A stretch of 64,000 nucleotides of DNA from the NCBI GenBank assembly GCA_016795065.1, contig JAEUIU010000028.1, forward strand, positions 1 to 64,000. The letters run 5' to 3'. A model generated the notes under the pieces. It saw only the letters and a list, made by a program, of their open reading frames with translations. It made no database searches and was not told where the DNA came from. The position numbers and the translations under genes were made by a program. Below, piece by piece: positions 27,811 to 37,443 of the stretch. The stretch is from Phycisphaerae bacterium. Its GTDB lineage: Bacteria > Planctomycetota > Phycisphaerae > Phycisphaerales > SM1A02. Within the stretch, counting starts at the first letter, position 1, and each line of letters starts with the position of its first letter.

Positions 27811-30720
27811 ATGCGGCGTTTCCTTCCCAAGGCGTCACGTCTCGTGTCGTGTCTGTTCGCGTGGACCATTGGCTTCGGCGCGGTGGCCGAGACGTGGACG
27901 GTGACGTCGAACACCACGCTCGCCGCGACCGATCACTCGCACGCTCTTCATGACGTGATCGTGCGGGGCGCAACGCTCACGATCGAGGGGCCGCATACCT
28001 TCGGCTCCCTTCTCATAGAGCGAAGCGCGACGAATGTCGCCGGCGTCGTGACGCATCCGGCGAACTACATCGGTATTGACGGCGCTGGGCTGCAGCTCCT
28101 CATCACCGGTGACTGCACAATCCAAGGCGCCAGCGGGTCATTGGTGGCGAGTCGGCTCGACGTGAATGGGAAGGGCCACCCCGCCGGTCAGGGACCGGGC
28201 GTCGGCGCGAACTCCCCGAATTCGTCATTCGGAACCGCGGGCGGAGGCCATGGCGGGGCGGGCGGCGACAGCAACCTCGGGGTCGCCACGGGCGGCGCTT
28301 GCTATGGCTCGGTCACCGAGCCCATTGACTTCGGCAGCGGCAGCGGCGCGGGAAGCAACCCCGGGGCTCCGGGCGGCGGCGCTGTCCATCTCACGGTTGG
28401 CGGCACGCTCGTTCTCGACGGCGTTGTCTCCGCGAACGGGGCGACACAGAACTCCAGCGGCGGCGCCGGCGGCAGCGTCTGGATCGAGTGCGGCACGTTT
28501 GCGGGCGCCGGATCGCTCACAGCCAAGGGCGGCAACGGCCCCAACGGTTCCTGGGGCGGCGGCGGTGGCGGCCGGGTTGCCGTTCACGCCGACGCGATCA
28601 CCTACAGCGGCGTCTACGAACTTTGCGGAGGAACGGGCACCCGAGGCGGCGCCGGCACCGCGTTCGTGCGCCAAGGCGAGGAGCGCGGCACGATCATCGT
28701 CGACAACTGCGGCAACGCAGGTGAGACCACCGAGTTCGACGGCGTCCACAGCTTCGACGCCAACATGCTCATTCGAAACCAGGGTCGCGTCGGACACAGC
28801 CATGGGGCGCAAGGCATGCATCTCTCGGTGGACGGCGATGTCATCGTCGAGCCGACAGGAGCGTTCTTCGCCCACGGACGCGGCTACCCCGCAGGTCAGG
28901 GACCGGGTGTTGGAGGGAACGCGGCGTCGGCATCGGAGGGAACCGCCGGCGGAGGACATGGCGGTGCGGGAGGAAACAACAACGCTGGAACCAACAACGG
29001 AGGAGCTTGCTACGGGTCCGTCACCGAACCTGCGGATTTCGGCAGCGGAAGTGGCATCGGGAATGGCGCAGGCGCACCCGGCGGCGGGGCGATCCGTCTC
29101 ACGGCCGGAGGCATGCTTCTTCTCAATGGCGTCATCTCCGCCGACGGGGCGACGCAGAACGCCAGCGGCGGCGCCGGCGGCAGCGTCTGGATCGAGTGCG
29201 GCACCTTCGCCGGTACCGGATCAATCACCGCCAAAGGCGGCAACGCTGTCAATAGCTCGTGGGGCGGCGGTGGCGGAGGTCGGATTGCGGTTCACGCCGA
29301 TGCGATGACCTACAGCGGCGTCTACGACCTTTGCGGAGGGACGGGCAACCGGGGCGGCGCCGGCACCGCGTTCATCCGCCAAGGCGAGGAACGTGGCACG
29401 ATCATCGTCGACAACTGCGGCAACGCCGGTGAGACCACCGAGTTCGACGGCGTCCTCAGCTTCGACGCCGACATGCTGGTCCGCAATCAAGGCCGGGTCG
29501 GACACAGCCACGGGGCGCAAGGCATGCACCTCTCGCTGGACGGCGACGTCATCGTCGAGCCGACGGGAGCGTTCGACGTGTACGGCCGCGGACATCCCGC
29601 GGGACAGGGTCCGGGTGCCGGTGCAAACGCGCCGAGCCTGTCGTTCGGAACCGCGGGGGGAGGCCATGGCGGCGCCGGAGGAGACAGCAACCTCGGAGTC
29701 GCGACCGGCGGCGCCTGCTACGGATCCGTCACCCAGCCCATCGACTTCGGTAGCGGCAGCGGCGCCGGAAGCAGCGCCGGGGCTCCGGGCGGCGGCGCAA
29801 TCCGCCTCAGCGTCGGAGGTGCACTTCTCCTCGACGGCGTCATCTCCGCCGACGGGGCGACGCTGAACGCCAGCGGCGGCGCTGGCGGCAGCGTCTGGAT
29901 CGAGTGCGGCACCTTCGCGGGTGCTGGGTCACTCACCGCCCGAGGCGGCAACGGTGTCAACAGCTCTTGGGGCGGCGGCGGTGGTGGCCGGGTCGCGGTC
30001 CACGCCGGCGCGGTGACCTACAGCGGCATCTATGGACTTTGCGGAGGAACGGGCAACCGCGGTGGCGCCGGCACCGCGTTCGTCAAGCAAGGCAACGAGC
30101 GCGGCACGATCATCGTCGACAACTGCGGCAACGCCGGTGAGACCACCGAGTTCGACGGTGTCCACAGCTTCGACGCCAACATGCTCGTTCGCAACCAAGG
30201 TCGCGTTGGACACAGCCACGCGAGTGTGGGCATGGTGCTCGGACTGGTTGGTGATCTCACTGTCGAGTCCGGTGGCTTTGTCACCGTCGACGGGCGAGGC
30301 TACGCGGGAGGTGTCGGTCCCGGTGCGGGGGCAAGCAGTTCGTCCTTCTCGCTCGGAGCCGCGGGTGGAGGCCACGGCGGCAAGGGCGGCAGCACCGGAG
30401 CCGGCCCCGGCGGGTCCACCCACGGAAGCGAGCCCACTCCAACGGATCTCGGGTCGAGTGGGGGCAATTTCGTCGGAAGCCCGGGTCGTGCAGGCGGCGG
30501 AGGGCTCGGCCTTTCGGTCGACGGAACGGTGTCGGTGATTGGAGCCATTTCTGCGAACGGTGAGCCGACCTACAACGGCGGATGCGGAAGCGGCGGCAGC
30601 ATTCTCATTCGGGCTGGTGCGGTCAACGGGCCCGGCACGATCGCGGCCAACGGCGGCAATGGCCAGAACGCCTCATGGGGCGGTGGTGGCGGCGGGCGCA
30701 TCGCGATCTACTCCTGTGGA
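27811..30720 (+). repeat. 708-bp internal direct repeat (about 3.5 copies)
   Basis: The DNA marker GGAGGCCATGG (and close variants) recurs at 28243, 28951, 29659 and 30367, exactly 708 bases apart each time. The first three copies are nearly identical over long stretches, the last is diverged and shortened, as expected from recent tandem duplication within the coding frame. Confidence 0.9.
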
Positions 30721-31239
30721 TTCACCATGCCGCTCGCGAACGTCACGGCAGCACCCGGCACCGGCGGAAATCCGGCAGCGCAGGCGGGCACCGTCAACGT
30801 CTACTCCGACTCGCTCGACATCCCGTTGCAGCCCGTCGGAGCGACGGTCGACAGCGGATCCACGGTGACATTCTCAACCCAAGCGACCGGTGAGGGGCCA
30901 CTCTCTTTCCGCTGGCGGAGAAACGGCATCGACGTCTACGACGACGGATTCATCACCGGCGCCGGAACGCCGACCGTCACCGTCCAGGACATCGAATGCC
31001 CTGCCCATTCGGGCGCTTGGGACTGCATCATCACCGACGCCTGCGGTTTCGCCCAGACCGAACGGGCCATCCTCATCGTCAACGTCTTTGCCGACCTCAA
31101 CCACGACTGTTACGTCAACGCCGCGGACCTCGCCATCGTGCTCGGTGGGTGGGGCCAGCCCGGCGCGACGGACCTGAACGGCGACGGCCTCACGGGCGCG
31201 AGCGACCTGGCGATCCTGCTGGGGGCCTGGTCGGCCTAA
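27811..31239 (+). CDS. large secreted glycine-rich repeat protein with Ig-like domain and GC-type dockerin tail
   Basis: 1142 residues with a signal peptide (cleavage after AVA, near residue 26). The bulk is a Gly/Ala/Ser-rich beta-repeat of exactly 236 residues, present about three and a half times: each copy has AGGGHGGAGG, GACYGSVT, GAPGGGA, GGAGGSVWIECGTFAG, WGGGGGGR, YSGVY.LCGGTG, GTIIVDNCGNAGETTEFDG and NQGRVGHSH. A single Ig-like domain follows (TVTFSTQATGEGPLSFRWRR), then two EF-hand-like dockerin repeats ending LLGAWSA. Conserved Cys pairs suggest disulphides. Probably a cell-surface or adhesin-like protein. It abuts the FNT gene tail to tail with a four-base overlap. Confidence 0.9.
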   Translation: MRRFLPKASRLVSCLFAWTIGFGAVAETWTVTSNTTLAATDHSHALHDVIVRGATLTIEGPHTFGSLLIERSATNVAGVVTHPANYIGIDGAGLQLLITGDCTIQGASGSLVASRLDVNGKGHPAGQGPGVGANSPNSSFGTAGGGHGGAGGDSNLGVATGGACYGSVTEPIDFGSGSGAGSNPGAPGGGAVHLTVGGTLVLDGVVSANGATQNSSGGAGGSVWIECGTFAGAGSLTAKGGNGPNGSWGGGGGGRVAVHADAITYSGVYELCGGTGTRGGAGTAFVRQGEERGTIIVDNCGNAGETTEFDGVHSFDANMLIRNQGRVGHSHGAQGMHLSVDGDVIVEPTGAFFAHGRGYPAGQGPGVGGNAASASEGTAGGGHGGAGGNNNAGTNNGGACYGSVTEPADFGSGSGIGNGAGAPGGGAIRLTAGGMLLLNGVISADGATQNASGGAGGSVWIECGTFAGTGSITAKGGNAVNSSWGGGGGGRIAVHADAMTYSGVYDLCGGTGNRGGAGTAFIRQGEERGTIIVDNCGNAGETTEFDGVLSFDADMLVRNQGRVGHSHGAQGMHLSLDGDVIVEPTGAFDVYGRGHPAGQGPGAGANAPSLSFGTAGGGHGGAGGDSNLGVATGGACYGSVTQPIDFGSGSGAGSSAGAPGGGAIRLSVGGALLLDGVISADGATLNASGGAGGSVWIECGTFAGAGSLTARGGNGVNSSWGGGGGGRVAVHAGAVTYSGIYGLCGGTGNRGGAGTAFVKQGNERGTIIVDNCGNAGETTEFDGVHSFDANMLVRNQGRVGHSHASVGMVLGLVGDLTVESGGFVTVDGRGYAGGVGPGAGASSSSFSLGAAGGGHGGKGGSTGAGPGGSTHGSEPTPTDLGSSGGNFVGSPGRAGGGGLGLSVDGTVSVIGAISANGEPTYNGGCGSGGSILIRAGAVNGPGTIAANGGNGQNASWGGGGGGRIAIYSCGFTMPLANVTAAPGTGGNPAAQAGTVNVYSDSLDIPLQPVGATVDSGSTVTFSTQATGEGPLSFRWRRNGIDVYDDGFITGAGTPTVTVQDIECPAHSGAWDCIITDACGFAQTERAILIVNVFADLNHDCYVNAADLAIVLGGWGQPGATDLNGDGLTGASDLAILLGAWSA

Positions 31240-32045
31240 CGATTCGCCCGGCGCTCCGGCCGGAGATACGCCACCCAATAGACGGCGGCGACGAGCAAGG
31301 TGCCGCCGACCACGTTCCCTGCCGTCACGGCGACGAGGTTCCGGATTGCCCCGACGATCGAGATCTCATCGCCCTGTTCAAGGGCGATCCCAAACGGCAG
31401 GAAGAACCAGTTCGCGATCGAGTGCTCGAGACCTAACGCGACGAACGCCGTCACCGGGAAGAGCACCGCGAGGATCTTGTCTGAGACGCTTCGGCCACCC
31501 AGGGTGAGCCACACGGCGAGGCAGACCAGGGCGTTGCAGAGGACGCCGCGGGCGAATGCCTCGCCAAACGAGAGGCCGCATTTGGCTTCGGCAATCGCAA
31601 CGGCGGTCTGGCCGACGACTCCGCCACCCAGGTTGGCGACGCCCGCCCAAAGGACAAAGAGCGCCGTCCCCAAACAACCGACCACATTGCCCACGTAGAC
31701 CCAAAACCAATTGCGAAGAACGTCGCGTACCCGGATCAGTCCGCTGGCCCACGCCATCGCCAACAGGTTGTTGCCGGTAAAGAGCTCCGCTCCGGCAACG
31801 ACAACCAGCACAAGTCCCAGGCAGAACCCAACACCTCCAAGAAGGCGTGTGACGCCGAAGCCCAGCGCCGACTGGGTCATGATCACGGTCGAGAAGATCG
31901 CGCCCATGGAAACAAACGCGCCGGCAAGCAGGCCAAGCACCAGAAGGGTGAGCGTGTCGGTCTGGGCCTTCGCCACGCCGAGCCGTTCGACCATCTGGGC
32001 GATCTCGCGCGGCGGATGAGCTTCGTTGGGGTGTTGCGAGTCCAT
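31236..32045 (-). CDS. formate/nitrite transporter (FNT) family channel
   Basis: 269 residues with six membrane helices. Family marks are AGAFVSMGAIFSTV in the first helix pair, AELFTGNNLLA, and GVLCNALVCLAVWL plus ALGLEHSIANWFFLP, which carry the channel constrictions and the conserved His. FNT channels pass formate, nitrite, hydrosulphide or lactate; the substrate here is unknown. I chose the ATG after the carboxyltransferase stop, since the earlier in-frame start would overlap that gene. Nothing nearby suggests formate or nitrite metabolism. Confidence 0.9.
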   Translation of the reverse strand: MDSQHPNEAHPPREIAQMVERLGVAKAQTDTLTLLVLGLLAGAFVSMGAIFSTVIMTQSALGFGVTRLLGGVGFCLGLVLVVVAGAELFTGNNLLAMAWASGLIRVRDVLRNWFWVYVGNVVGCLGTALFVLWAGVANLGGGVVGQTAVAIAEAKCGLSFGEAFARGVLCNALVCLAVWLTLGGRSVSDKILAVLFPVTAFVALGLEHSIANWFFLPFGIALEQGDEISIVGAIRNLVAVTAGNVVGGTLLVAAVYWVAYLRPERRANR

Positions 32046-32059
32046 AGCAGCCCGAACGC

Positions 32060-33697
32060 TCACGTCTGCAGCACACCCGTGCGGTAATCCGCTTCGCACG
32101 GCACCATCGCCGCCAAGCGCAGGGCAGCGATGAGCTCGTCGCGCGTGCGCTCGGGATCGATGATGCGATCAAGCCAACCGCGCGCTGCGCCGTAGAGGAT
32201 GTCCTGCTGTTCGTTGTAGCTCGCGGTGATCGCCGCGAGAAGCTGCTTGCGCATCTCCTCGTCGATCTTCTCGCCCTTCCGTTCGCGGGCTGCGAGATCG
32301 ATTTGCAGGAGAACGTTCGCGGCTTGGGCAGCGCCCATGACTGAGCACTTCGAGCCGGGCCAAGCGAGCGTCAGGAACGGATCAAACGCCCTTCCGCACA
32401 TCGCGTAGTTACCGGCGCCGTAGCTTGAGTTGAGGATGAGGGAGATCTTCGGCACGACGCAGTTGCTCATCGCGTTCACCATCTTGGCCCCGGCGCGGAT
32501 GATGCCGCCCTGCTCGCTGTCGCGACCGACCATGAAGCCGGTCGTGTCGTGCAGGAAGATGATCGGAATGCGCTTCTGGTTGCAGTCCATGATGAAGCGC
32601 GCCGCCTTGTCGGCCGAGTCGTCGTAGATGACGCTCGGCATGTTCACGCCGGTCGATGGCCCCGCCTTGCCGCCGGGCATCCTCTTCTGGGTGAGCTTCT
32701 TCTGGTTGGCGACGATGCCGCAGGGGAATCCGCCGATGCGGGCGTAGGCGCAGATGAGCGAGCGGCCGAACTCGCCGCGGTACTCGTCGAACGTGCCCTC
32801 GTCGACGAAGCAACCTAACAGTTCGAGCTGGTCGTACTGTTGGCCCGGCTCGCTCCTGAAGATGTCGTAGACGGCGCTCGCGGGCTTCGATGCAGGCTTC
32901 GGTTCGAAGGGCGGACGCGGCGCCGGCTTCGTCGCCCGGTTCGCGCTGAAGACGCTGCGAAGCCGGGTGATGCACGCGGGATCGTCCTTCTCGCGGAAGT
33001 CGATCGTGCCGGAGATCTCGGCGTGCATGCGCGCCCCGCCTAACTCCTCGCTCTCAACATCCTGACCGATCGCGGCCTTGACGAGGGCCGGGCCGGCCAG
33101 ATAGAGGCCGCTGCCCTCGGTCATCAGCAGCGTGTCGCAAAGGACTGGCAGGTAGCCGCCGCCGGCGACGCAGTTCCCCATGATGGCTGCAATCTGCGGA
33201 ATGCCTTGGGCACTGATGACGGCGTTGTTTCGGAAGATGCGGCCGAAGTCATCGGTGTCGGGGAAGACGTCCTCCTGAAGCGGCAGGAAGACGCCCGCCG
33301 AATCAACGAGGTAGATCAGCGGCATGCGGGCCCGCTCGGCGATCACTTGGGCCCGGATGATCTTCTTGCAGGTCATCGGGAAGAACGCCCCGGCCTTCAC
33401 CGTCGCATCGTTGGCGATGATCATGCACAGCCGGCCGTCGACCATGCCGACGGTGGTGACGACCCCGGCCGAGGCCGCCCCGCCGTACTCCTTGTACATG
33501 TGCCACGCGGCGAAGAGTCCGACCTCGAAGAGTTCGCTCCCCGGATCCACAAGCCGACCGATACGCTCACGGGCGGTCAGCCGACCGTGTCGGTGCTGTC
33601 GTTCGATGCCGGAGGGGCCGCCGCCCTGCTCGACCTTCTCAGCGTGTGCCTTTGCGGCATGGACAGCGGCCCGGAGCCCAGTGGGTGCGTGCGTCAT
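32060..33697 (-). CDS. acyl-CoA carboxylase carboxyltransferase subunit (MCC-beta-like)
   Basis: 545 residues with both crotonase-like halves of a biotin-dependent carboxyltransferase: [19 protein letters not shown] at the N terminus, [34 protein letters not shown] and the C-terminal [44 protein letters not shown]. The sequence is closest in style to methylcrotonoyl-CoA carboxylase beta and acetyl/propionyl types. No biotin carboxylase partner lies in this window, so the substrate is uncertain. Its start is immediately downstream of a tandem 15-base repeat that may regulate it. Confidence 0.92.
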   Translation of the reverse strand: MTHAPTGLRAAVHAAKAHAEKVEQGGGPSGIERQHRHGRLTARERIGRLVDPGSELFEVGLFAAWHMYKEYGGAASAGVVTTVGMVDGRLCMIIANDATVKAGAFFPMTCKKIIRAQVIAERARMPLIYLVDSAGVFLPLQEDVFPDTDDFGRIFRNNAVISAQGIPQIAAIMGNCVAGGGYLPVLCDTLLMTEGSGLYLAGPALVKAAIGQDVESEELGGARMHAEISGTIDFREKDDPACITRLRSVFSANRATKPAPRPPFEPKPASKPASAVYDIFRSEPGQQYDQLELLGCFVDEGTFDEYRGEFGRSLICAYARIGGFPCGIVANQKKLTQKRMPGGKAGPSTGVNMPSVIYDDSADKAARFIMDCNQKRIPIIFLHDTTGFMVGRDSEQGGIIRAGAKMVNAMSNCVVPKISLILNSSYGAGNYAMCGRAFDPFLTLAWPGSKCSVMGAAQAANVLLQIDLAARERKGEKIDEEMRKQLLAAITASYNEQQDILYGAARGWLDRIIDPERTRDELIAALRLAAMVPCEADYRTGVLQT

Positions 33698-33733
33698 TGG
33701 ACAGGCAGAATAGTGATGTTGGACAGTCAGAAT
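33697..33733. repeat. tandem 15-base direct repeat at carboxyltransferase start
   Basis: TTGGACAGGCAGAAT (33697-33711) and TTGGACAGTCAGAAT (33719-33733) differ at one base and have a 22-base period, two helical turns. They overlap the minus-strand start codon and lie upstream of rpsO on the plus strand. A regulator could bind both copies on one face of the DNA. Binding protein unknown. Confidence 0.6.
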
Positions 33734-33785
33734 GGGGGGCGCACTTGCCGGCCTCTGCCCGTCCGAGAACCTACCCGGCCCGTCG

Positions 33786-33820
33786 TTGCCAGCTCACCCC
33801 TCTTTCCGCTACATTTCCCG
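33786..33820 (+). promoter_or_regulatory. candidate rpsO promoter
   Basis: TTGCCA (33786-33791), 18 bases, TACATT (33810-33815). The sequence GCTACATTTCCCG around the -10 recurs exactly upstream of ndk, followed in both cases by TTTCCAC. It lies 65 bases before the rpsO start. Assignment is by resemblance only. Confidence 0.5.
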
Positions 33821-33879
33821 TTTCCACTTTGGACAAGCGAGGCGGCGCCGAGACGGCACCGCCGAGGGATTCTCCTCTC

Positions 33880-34149
33880 ATGACCATTTCCGCTGAACGT
33901 AAGACCACGGTCGTCAAGACCCACCGCCGCCACGACAAGGACGTCGGCTCTCCCGAGGTGCAAGTTGCGATCCTCACCGAGCGCATCGCCGCCCTCACCG
34001 ACCACTTCAAGGCCCACAAGATGGACCACGCGTCGCGCCGCGGCCTGCTGCTGATGGTCGGCCGCCGCAATCGCCTCCTGAAGTACCTCGCCGATGCCGA
34101 TCGCGAGCGCTACCAGGATCTCATCAAGAAGCTCGGCCTCCGCAAGTAA
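33880..34149 (+). CDS. rpsO: 30S ribosomal protein S15
   Basis: 89 residues, the usual length of S15, which binds 16S rRNA in the platform of the small subunit. Landmarks are [51 protein letters not shown] and the C-terminal [12 protein letters not shown]. The start is the ATG before TISAERKT; a longer upstream frame is not supported. It precedes pnp as in many bacteria, where S15 and PNPase are co-regulated, though 340 bases separate them here. Confidence 0.97.
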   Translation: MTISAERKTTVVKTHRRHDKDVGSPEVQVAILTERIAALTDHFKAHKMDHASRRGLLLMVGRRNRLLKYLADADRERYQDLIKKLGLRK

Positions 34150-34489
34150 TTCGACCTCCGCTCGGCGGTCGTCACTGAGGCCGGCATACTCACCACGAGT
34201 GGGCGTGTTGGATCTTGGGGGCGACGGCCGACGGAGCCTGTATGCCGCGCACCGCGGCATTGGGCGTTCGACAGGTCGAGTTCCGGTCGCGCGAGATCCG
34301 GTCGCGCGAAACCCTGTGTCCTCCTGCTGACGTCCGCCCTCTGCCCCGGCGCGGTTTTCCCCGCCGCGTGCGATGTCGCGCGGCCCAACACCCACGGCCC
34401 CCATGAGGGAATTGCCGCGGGTCCACCAGCCGCATGCGACATTCATGCGGCTCGCGCCCGCACTCCAAGCGGGCAGAAGGATTGGACAT
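34150..34489. other. rpsO-pnp intergenic region with tandem repeat
   Basis: No gene seen. Two exact copies of TCCGGTCGCGCGA (34282-34294 and 34297-34309) lie 15 bases apart; each contains the self-complementary TCGCGCGA. In other bacteria this interval carries the RNase III site and leader through which PNPase limits its own synthesis, so an RNA structure here is plausible but not demonstrated. Confidence 0.45.
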
Positions 34490-36643
34490 ATGCCAGTGAC
34501 TGTTGTTGAGAAGGTCATCGGGGGACGCACGCTGCGTCTCGAGACCGGCCGCGTCGCCAAGCTTGCCAGCGGCTCCATCATGCTGACCTACGGCGAGACC
34601 GTGGTACTCGCCGCCGCTGTTCGCGCGAACCCGCGTCCGGGCCTCGATTTCTTCCCGCTCACCTGCGACTATCGCGAGAAGACCGGCGCCGCCGGCAAGT
34701 TCCCCGGCGGCTTCAAGAAGCGCGAAGGCCAGCCTTCCGAAAAGGAAGTGCTCACCATGCGGATGATGGATCGTCCGATCCGCCCGCTCTTCCCCGAAGG
34801 CTTCCTTGACGAGGTGCAGCTTCAGGCGTTCGTGATGAGTCACGACGGCCAGAACGACTCCGACGTCCTCGCCTGCACCGCCGCGTCGGCCGCCCTCTTC
34901 CTCACCGATGCGCCGTTCCAGGGCCCGCTTGCGACCGTCCGCGTGGCCCGGATCTACACCGAGAAGGGCGCCCAGTTCATCATCAATCCGACCCAGGCGC
35001 AGATGGACTACAGCGACCTGGATCTGGTCGTCAGCGGACACGCCGACGGCATCAACATGATCGAGGTCGGCGCCGCGGAGATCGACGAGGCGTCGATGGT
35101 TGAGGCAATTCGCTTTGGCTACGACAACGGCATCAAGCCGCTGTTGGAAATGATGCACGAGCTTCGCAAGGCCAGCGGCGCCCCCGAGGTCCGCATGGGC
35201 GAACTCCAACTCCCCAGCGACGATGTGGTCAAGCTCGTCAAGGAGAAGGCCTACGACCGGATGGTCGAGGCCCGCAAGCTCAAGGGTAAGCAGGAACGGA
35301 ACAACGCCGTCGATGCCCTCAAGAGCGAGATCCTCAAGACCCATTTCGCGATTCCGGAAGGCATCCCTTACTCCGAGCACGTGAAGGCCGACAAGCGGCA
35401 GCGCGAGGCGAAGGAAGCTCTCCGCGTCCTTGAGAAGAAGGTCACCCACTACCTCGTCTCGCAGCATGGCATTCGGGCCGGCGGTCGCGGCCTGCGCGAG
35501 ATCCGTCCACTCGACATGTCGGTGGCGATCTTCCCGCGAACCCACGGTTCGGCGTTCTTCCAGCGGGGCGAGACCCAGTCGCTGGTCACCTGCACGCTCG
35601 GCACCATCAAGGACGAGCAGATCGTCGACGGGCTTCTCGCCGAGTACGCGAAGAAGTTCTACCTCCACTACAACTTCCCGCCCTTCTGCACCGGCGAGGC
35701 CGGCCGCATCATGGGCCCGGGACGTCGCGAGATCGGCCACGGCGCGTTGGCGGAGCGGTCGCTTCTGGGCATCCTGCCCTCGAGCGAGGAGTTCCCCTAC
35801 ACGATCCGCATCGTCAGCGACATCACCGAGAGCAACGGCAGCTCCTCGATGGCCTCAGTCTGCGGCGGCTGCCTCGCCCTCATGGACGCCGGCGTTCCGA
35901 TCAAGAACACCTGTGCGGGCATTTCGGTCGGTCGGTTTACCGATTCGACCGGCAAGGTGACCCACGTCACCGACATCATCGGCGAAGAGGATTTCTTCGG
36001 CGAGATGGACTTCAAGGTCTCTGGTACCCGTGAAGGCATCACCGGTATCCAGCTCGACCTCAAGGCCCGCGGATTGTCGGTCGAGGAAATCGCTCAGATC
36101 TTCGCCCAGGCGAAGGAAGGGCGTCTCTTCCTCATCGGCGAGATGGAAAAGGTAATCGCGAAGCCGCGTGCGGATATTTCCGCGTACGCACCACGCATCA
36201 CCAAGGTCAAGATCGATCCCGAGAAGATCGGCAAGCTCATCGGACCGGGCGGCAAGACGATCCGCGGCATCCAGGAGCGCACCGGCGCCCAGATCGATGT
36301 CGAGGAGGACGGAACGGTCTTCATCGCCTGTTCCAACGCCGAGAAGGCGGCTCAGGCCAAGGCCGAAGTCGAGGCCTTGGGTGCCGAGATCAAGGTCGGT
36401 TCGATTTTCGAAGGCCGAGTCGTTTCGGTGAAGGACTTCGGTGCATTCGTCGAGCTCGTTCCGGGCACCGATGGCATGTGCCACGTCAGCGAATTGGCTC
36501 AGGGATACGTCAAGAACGTCTCTGATGTGGTCAAAGTCGGTGACGTGATCAAGGTCAAGGTCATCAACATTGATGACAACGGCCGGATCAAGCTCTCTCG
36601 GAAGGTGCTGCTCGCCGCCGAGGCGGCCCCGGCAACAACCTGA
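34490..36643 (+). CDS. pnp: polynucleotide phosphorylase
   Basis: 3'-5' exoribonuclease of RNA decay, 717 residues. Two RNase PH domains (LASGSIMLTYGETVVLAA near the N terminus; TRGLREIRPLDMSV-like GRGLREIRPL and FPRTHGSAFFQRGETQSL in the second), then a KH domain with the loop IGPGGKTIRGI and an S1 domain (GRVVSVKDFGAFVELVPGTDG). Active-site elements such as SDITESNGSSSMASVCGG and the later GEEDFFGEMDFKV are intact. AGAAGG ten bases upstream supports the ATG; an in-frame upstream start has no RBS. A strong terminator follows. Confidence 0.97.
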   Translation: MPVTVVEKVIGGRTLRLETGRVAKLASGSIMLTYGETVVLAAAVRANPRPGLDFFPLTCDYREKTGAAGKFPGGFKKREGQPSEKEVLTMRMMDRPIRPLFPEGFLDEVQLQAFVMSHDGQNDSDVLACTAASAALFLTDAPFQGPLATVRVARIYTEKGAQFIINPTQAQMDYSDLDLVVSGHADGINMIEVGAAEIDEASMVEAIRFGYDNGIKPLLEMMHELRKASGAPEVRMGELQLPSDDVVKLVKEKAYDRMVEARKLKGKQERNNAVDALKSEILKTHFAIPEGIPYSEHVKADKRQREAKEALRVLEKKVTHYLVSQHGIRAGGRGLREIRPLDMSVAIFPRTHGSAFFQRGETQSLVTCTLGTIKDEQIVDGLLAEYAKKFYLHYNFPPFCTGEAGRIMGPGRREIGHGALAERSLLGILPSSEEFPYTIRIVSDITESNGSSSMASVCGGCLALMDAGVPIKNTCAGISVGRFTDSTGKVTHVTDIIGEEDFFGEMDFKVSGTREGITGIQLDLKARGLSVEEIAQIFAQAKEGRLFLIGEMEKVIAKPRADISAYAPRITKVKIDPEKIGKLIGPGGKTIRGIQERTGAQIDVEEDGTVFIACSNAEKAAQAKAEVEALGAEIKVGSIFEGRVVSVKDFGAFVELVPGTDGMCHVSELAQGYVKNVSDVVKVGDVIKVKVINIDDNGRIKLSRKVLLAAEAAPATT

Positions 36644-36703
36644 GTTGCCGACGCGGCATCCGACTCCGCCTGAACACCGAATTCCAGATCCACTTCGATA
36701 CAC

Positions 36704-36732
36704 AAGGGGTCGCCAGCAGGCGACCCCTTTTT
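36704..36732 (+). terminator. intrinsic terminator after pnp
   Basis: AAGGGGTCGCC pairs with GGCGACCCCTT around AGCA and runs into a T5 tract. About 60 bases after the pnp stop. Confidence 0.92.
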
Positions 36733-37002
36733 CGTTTGTGATTTCTCTACTCACTACTTGCGTACCGCATAGACGATCACCACAATGCGTCGTTCATGAC
36801 CCAAGTGATTCGGCCTTGGGACACATGTCGCTAGCGCTCCCATTCGGGAATGCCTACGAAACATGCTTGTGCAAGACGCGGCGGTTTTCCGAAGGCCCTC
36901 AGCCAATCAGGCGGCCCACATGCCGTTTGGTCCTAGGGGTCGACCGGTCGAACGCTGCCCCCATCAAGCGAACCGTTCAGAGTGGAACTATCGGAGGCCG
37001 GC

Positions 37003-37380
37003 ATGTCGCACGATGAGCCAGCCGTCGCTCCCCGCGATATTCGATCTGGGGGAAACTCGTCCCCGGGTGCGCTTTCAAACGTGGGTGGCACGGTCAAATG
37101 GTTTGACCCTCGCAAGGGATTCGGCTTCTTGGTCGGACCCCAAGGTCAGGACGTTTTCGTTCACTTCAGCGTGATCGAACAGTCCGGCGGATTTCGAACG
37201 CTTCGGGATGGCGAGGAGGTGGTCTACTCGGCGCACGAAGGGCCGAAGGGATGGACCGCCTCGTTTGTCCGTGCCATCGCCAAGCCGAGCGAAGGTGACG
37301 GAAACGCTCCGCGGCCGCCGCGCGGACCGACGAACGACCGGCCTTCCTCCGGTGGGCCTCGACGGGGTCCGCAGACCTGA
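37003..37380 (+). CDS. cold-shock domain protein with Pro/Arg/Gly tail
   Basis: 125 residues. A 28-residue N-terminal extension precedes a cold-shock domain with both RNA-binding motifs, GTVKWFDPRKGFGFLVG and DVFVHFSVI. The C-terminal tail is rich in Pro, Arg and Gly (PRPPRGPTNDRP), which could add RNA affinity or phase behaviour. CGGAGG seven bases before the ATG decides the start; an upstream ATG adds seven residues only. Likely an RNA chaperone. Monocistronic. Confidence 0.9.
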   Translation: MSHDEPAVAPRDIRSGGNSSPGALSNVGGTVKWFDPRKGFGFLVGPQGQDVFVHFSVIEQSGGFRTLRDGEEVVYSAHEGPKGWTASFVRAIAKPSEGDGNAPRPPRGPTNDRPSSGGPRRGPQT

Positions 37381-37443
37381 GATTGCCGATCCAGACTGCC
37401 TCACCGCAGAGCGCAGTACGCTACCGGGCGGAGGTTTTCTCGC

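Noticed and set aside
27811..31239. CRISPR-like array from the regular repeats
   Set aside because: The repeats are 708 bases long, in frame and coding; no short repeats with unique spacers.
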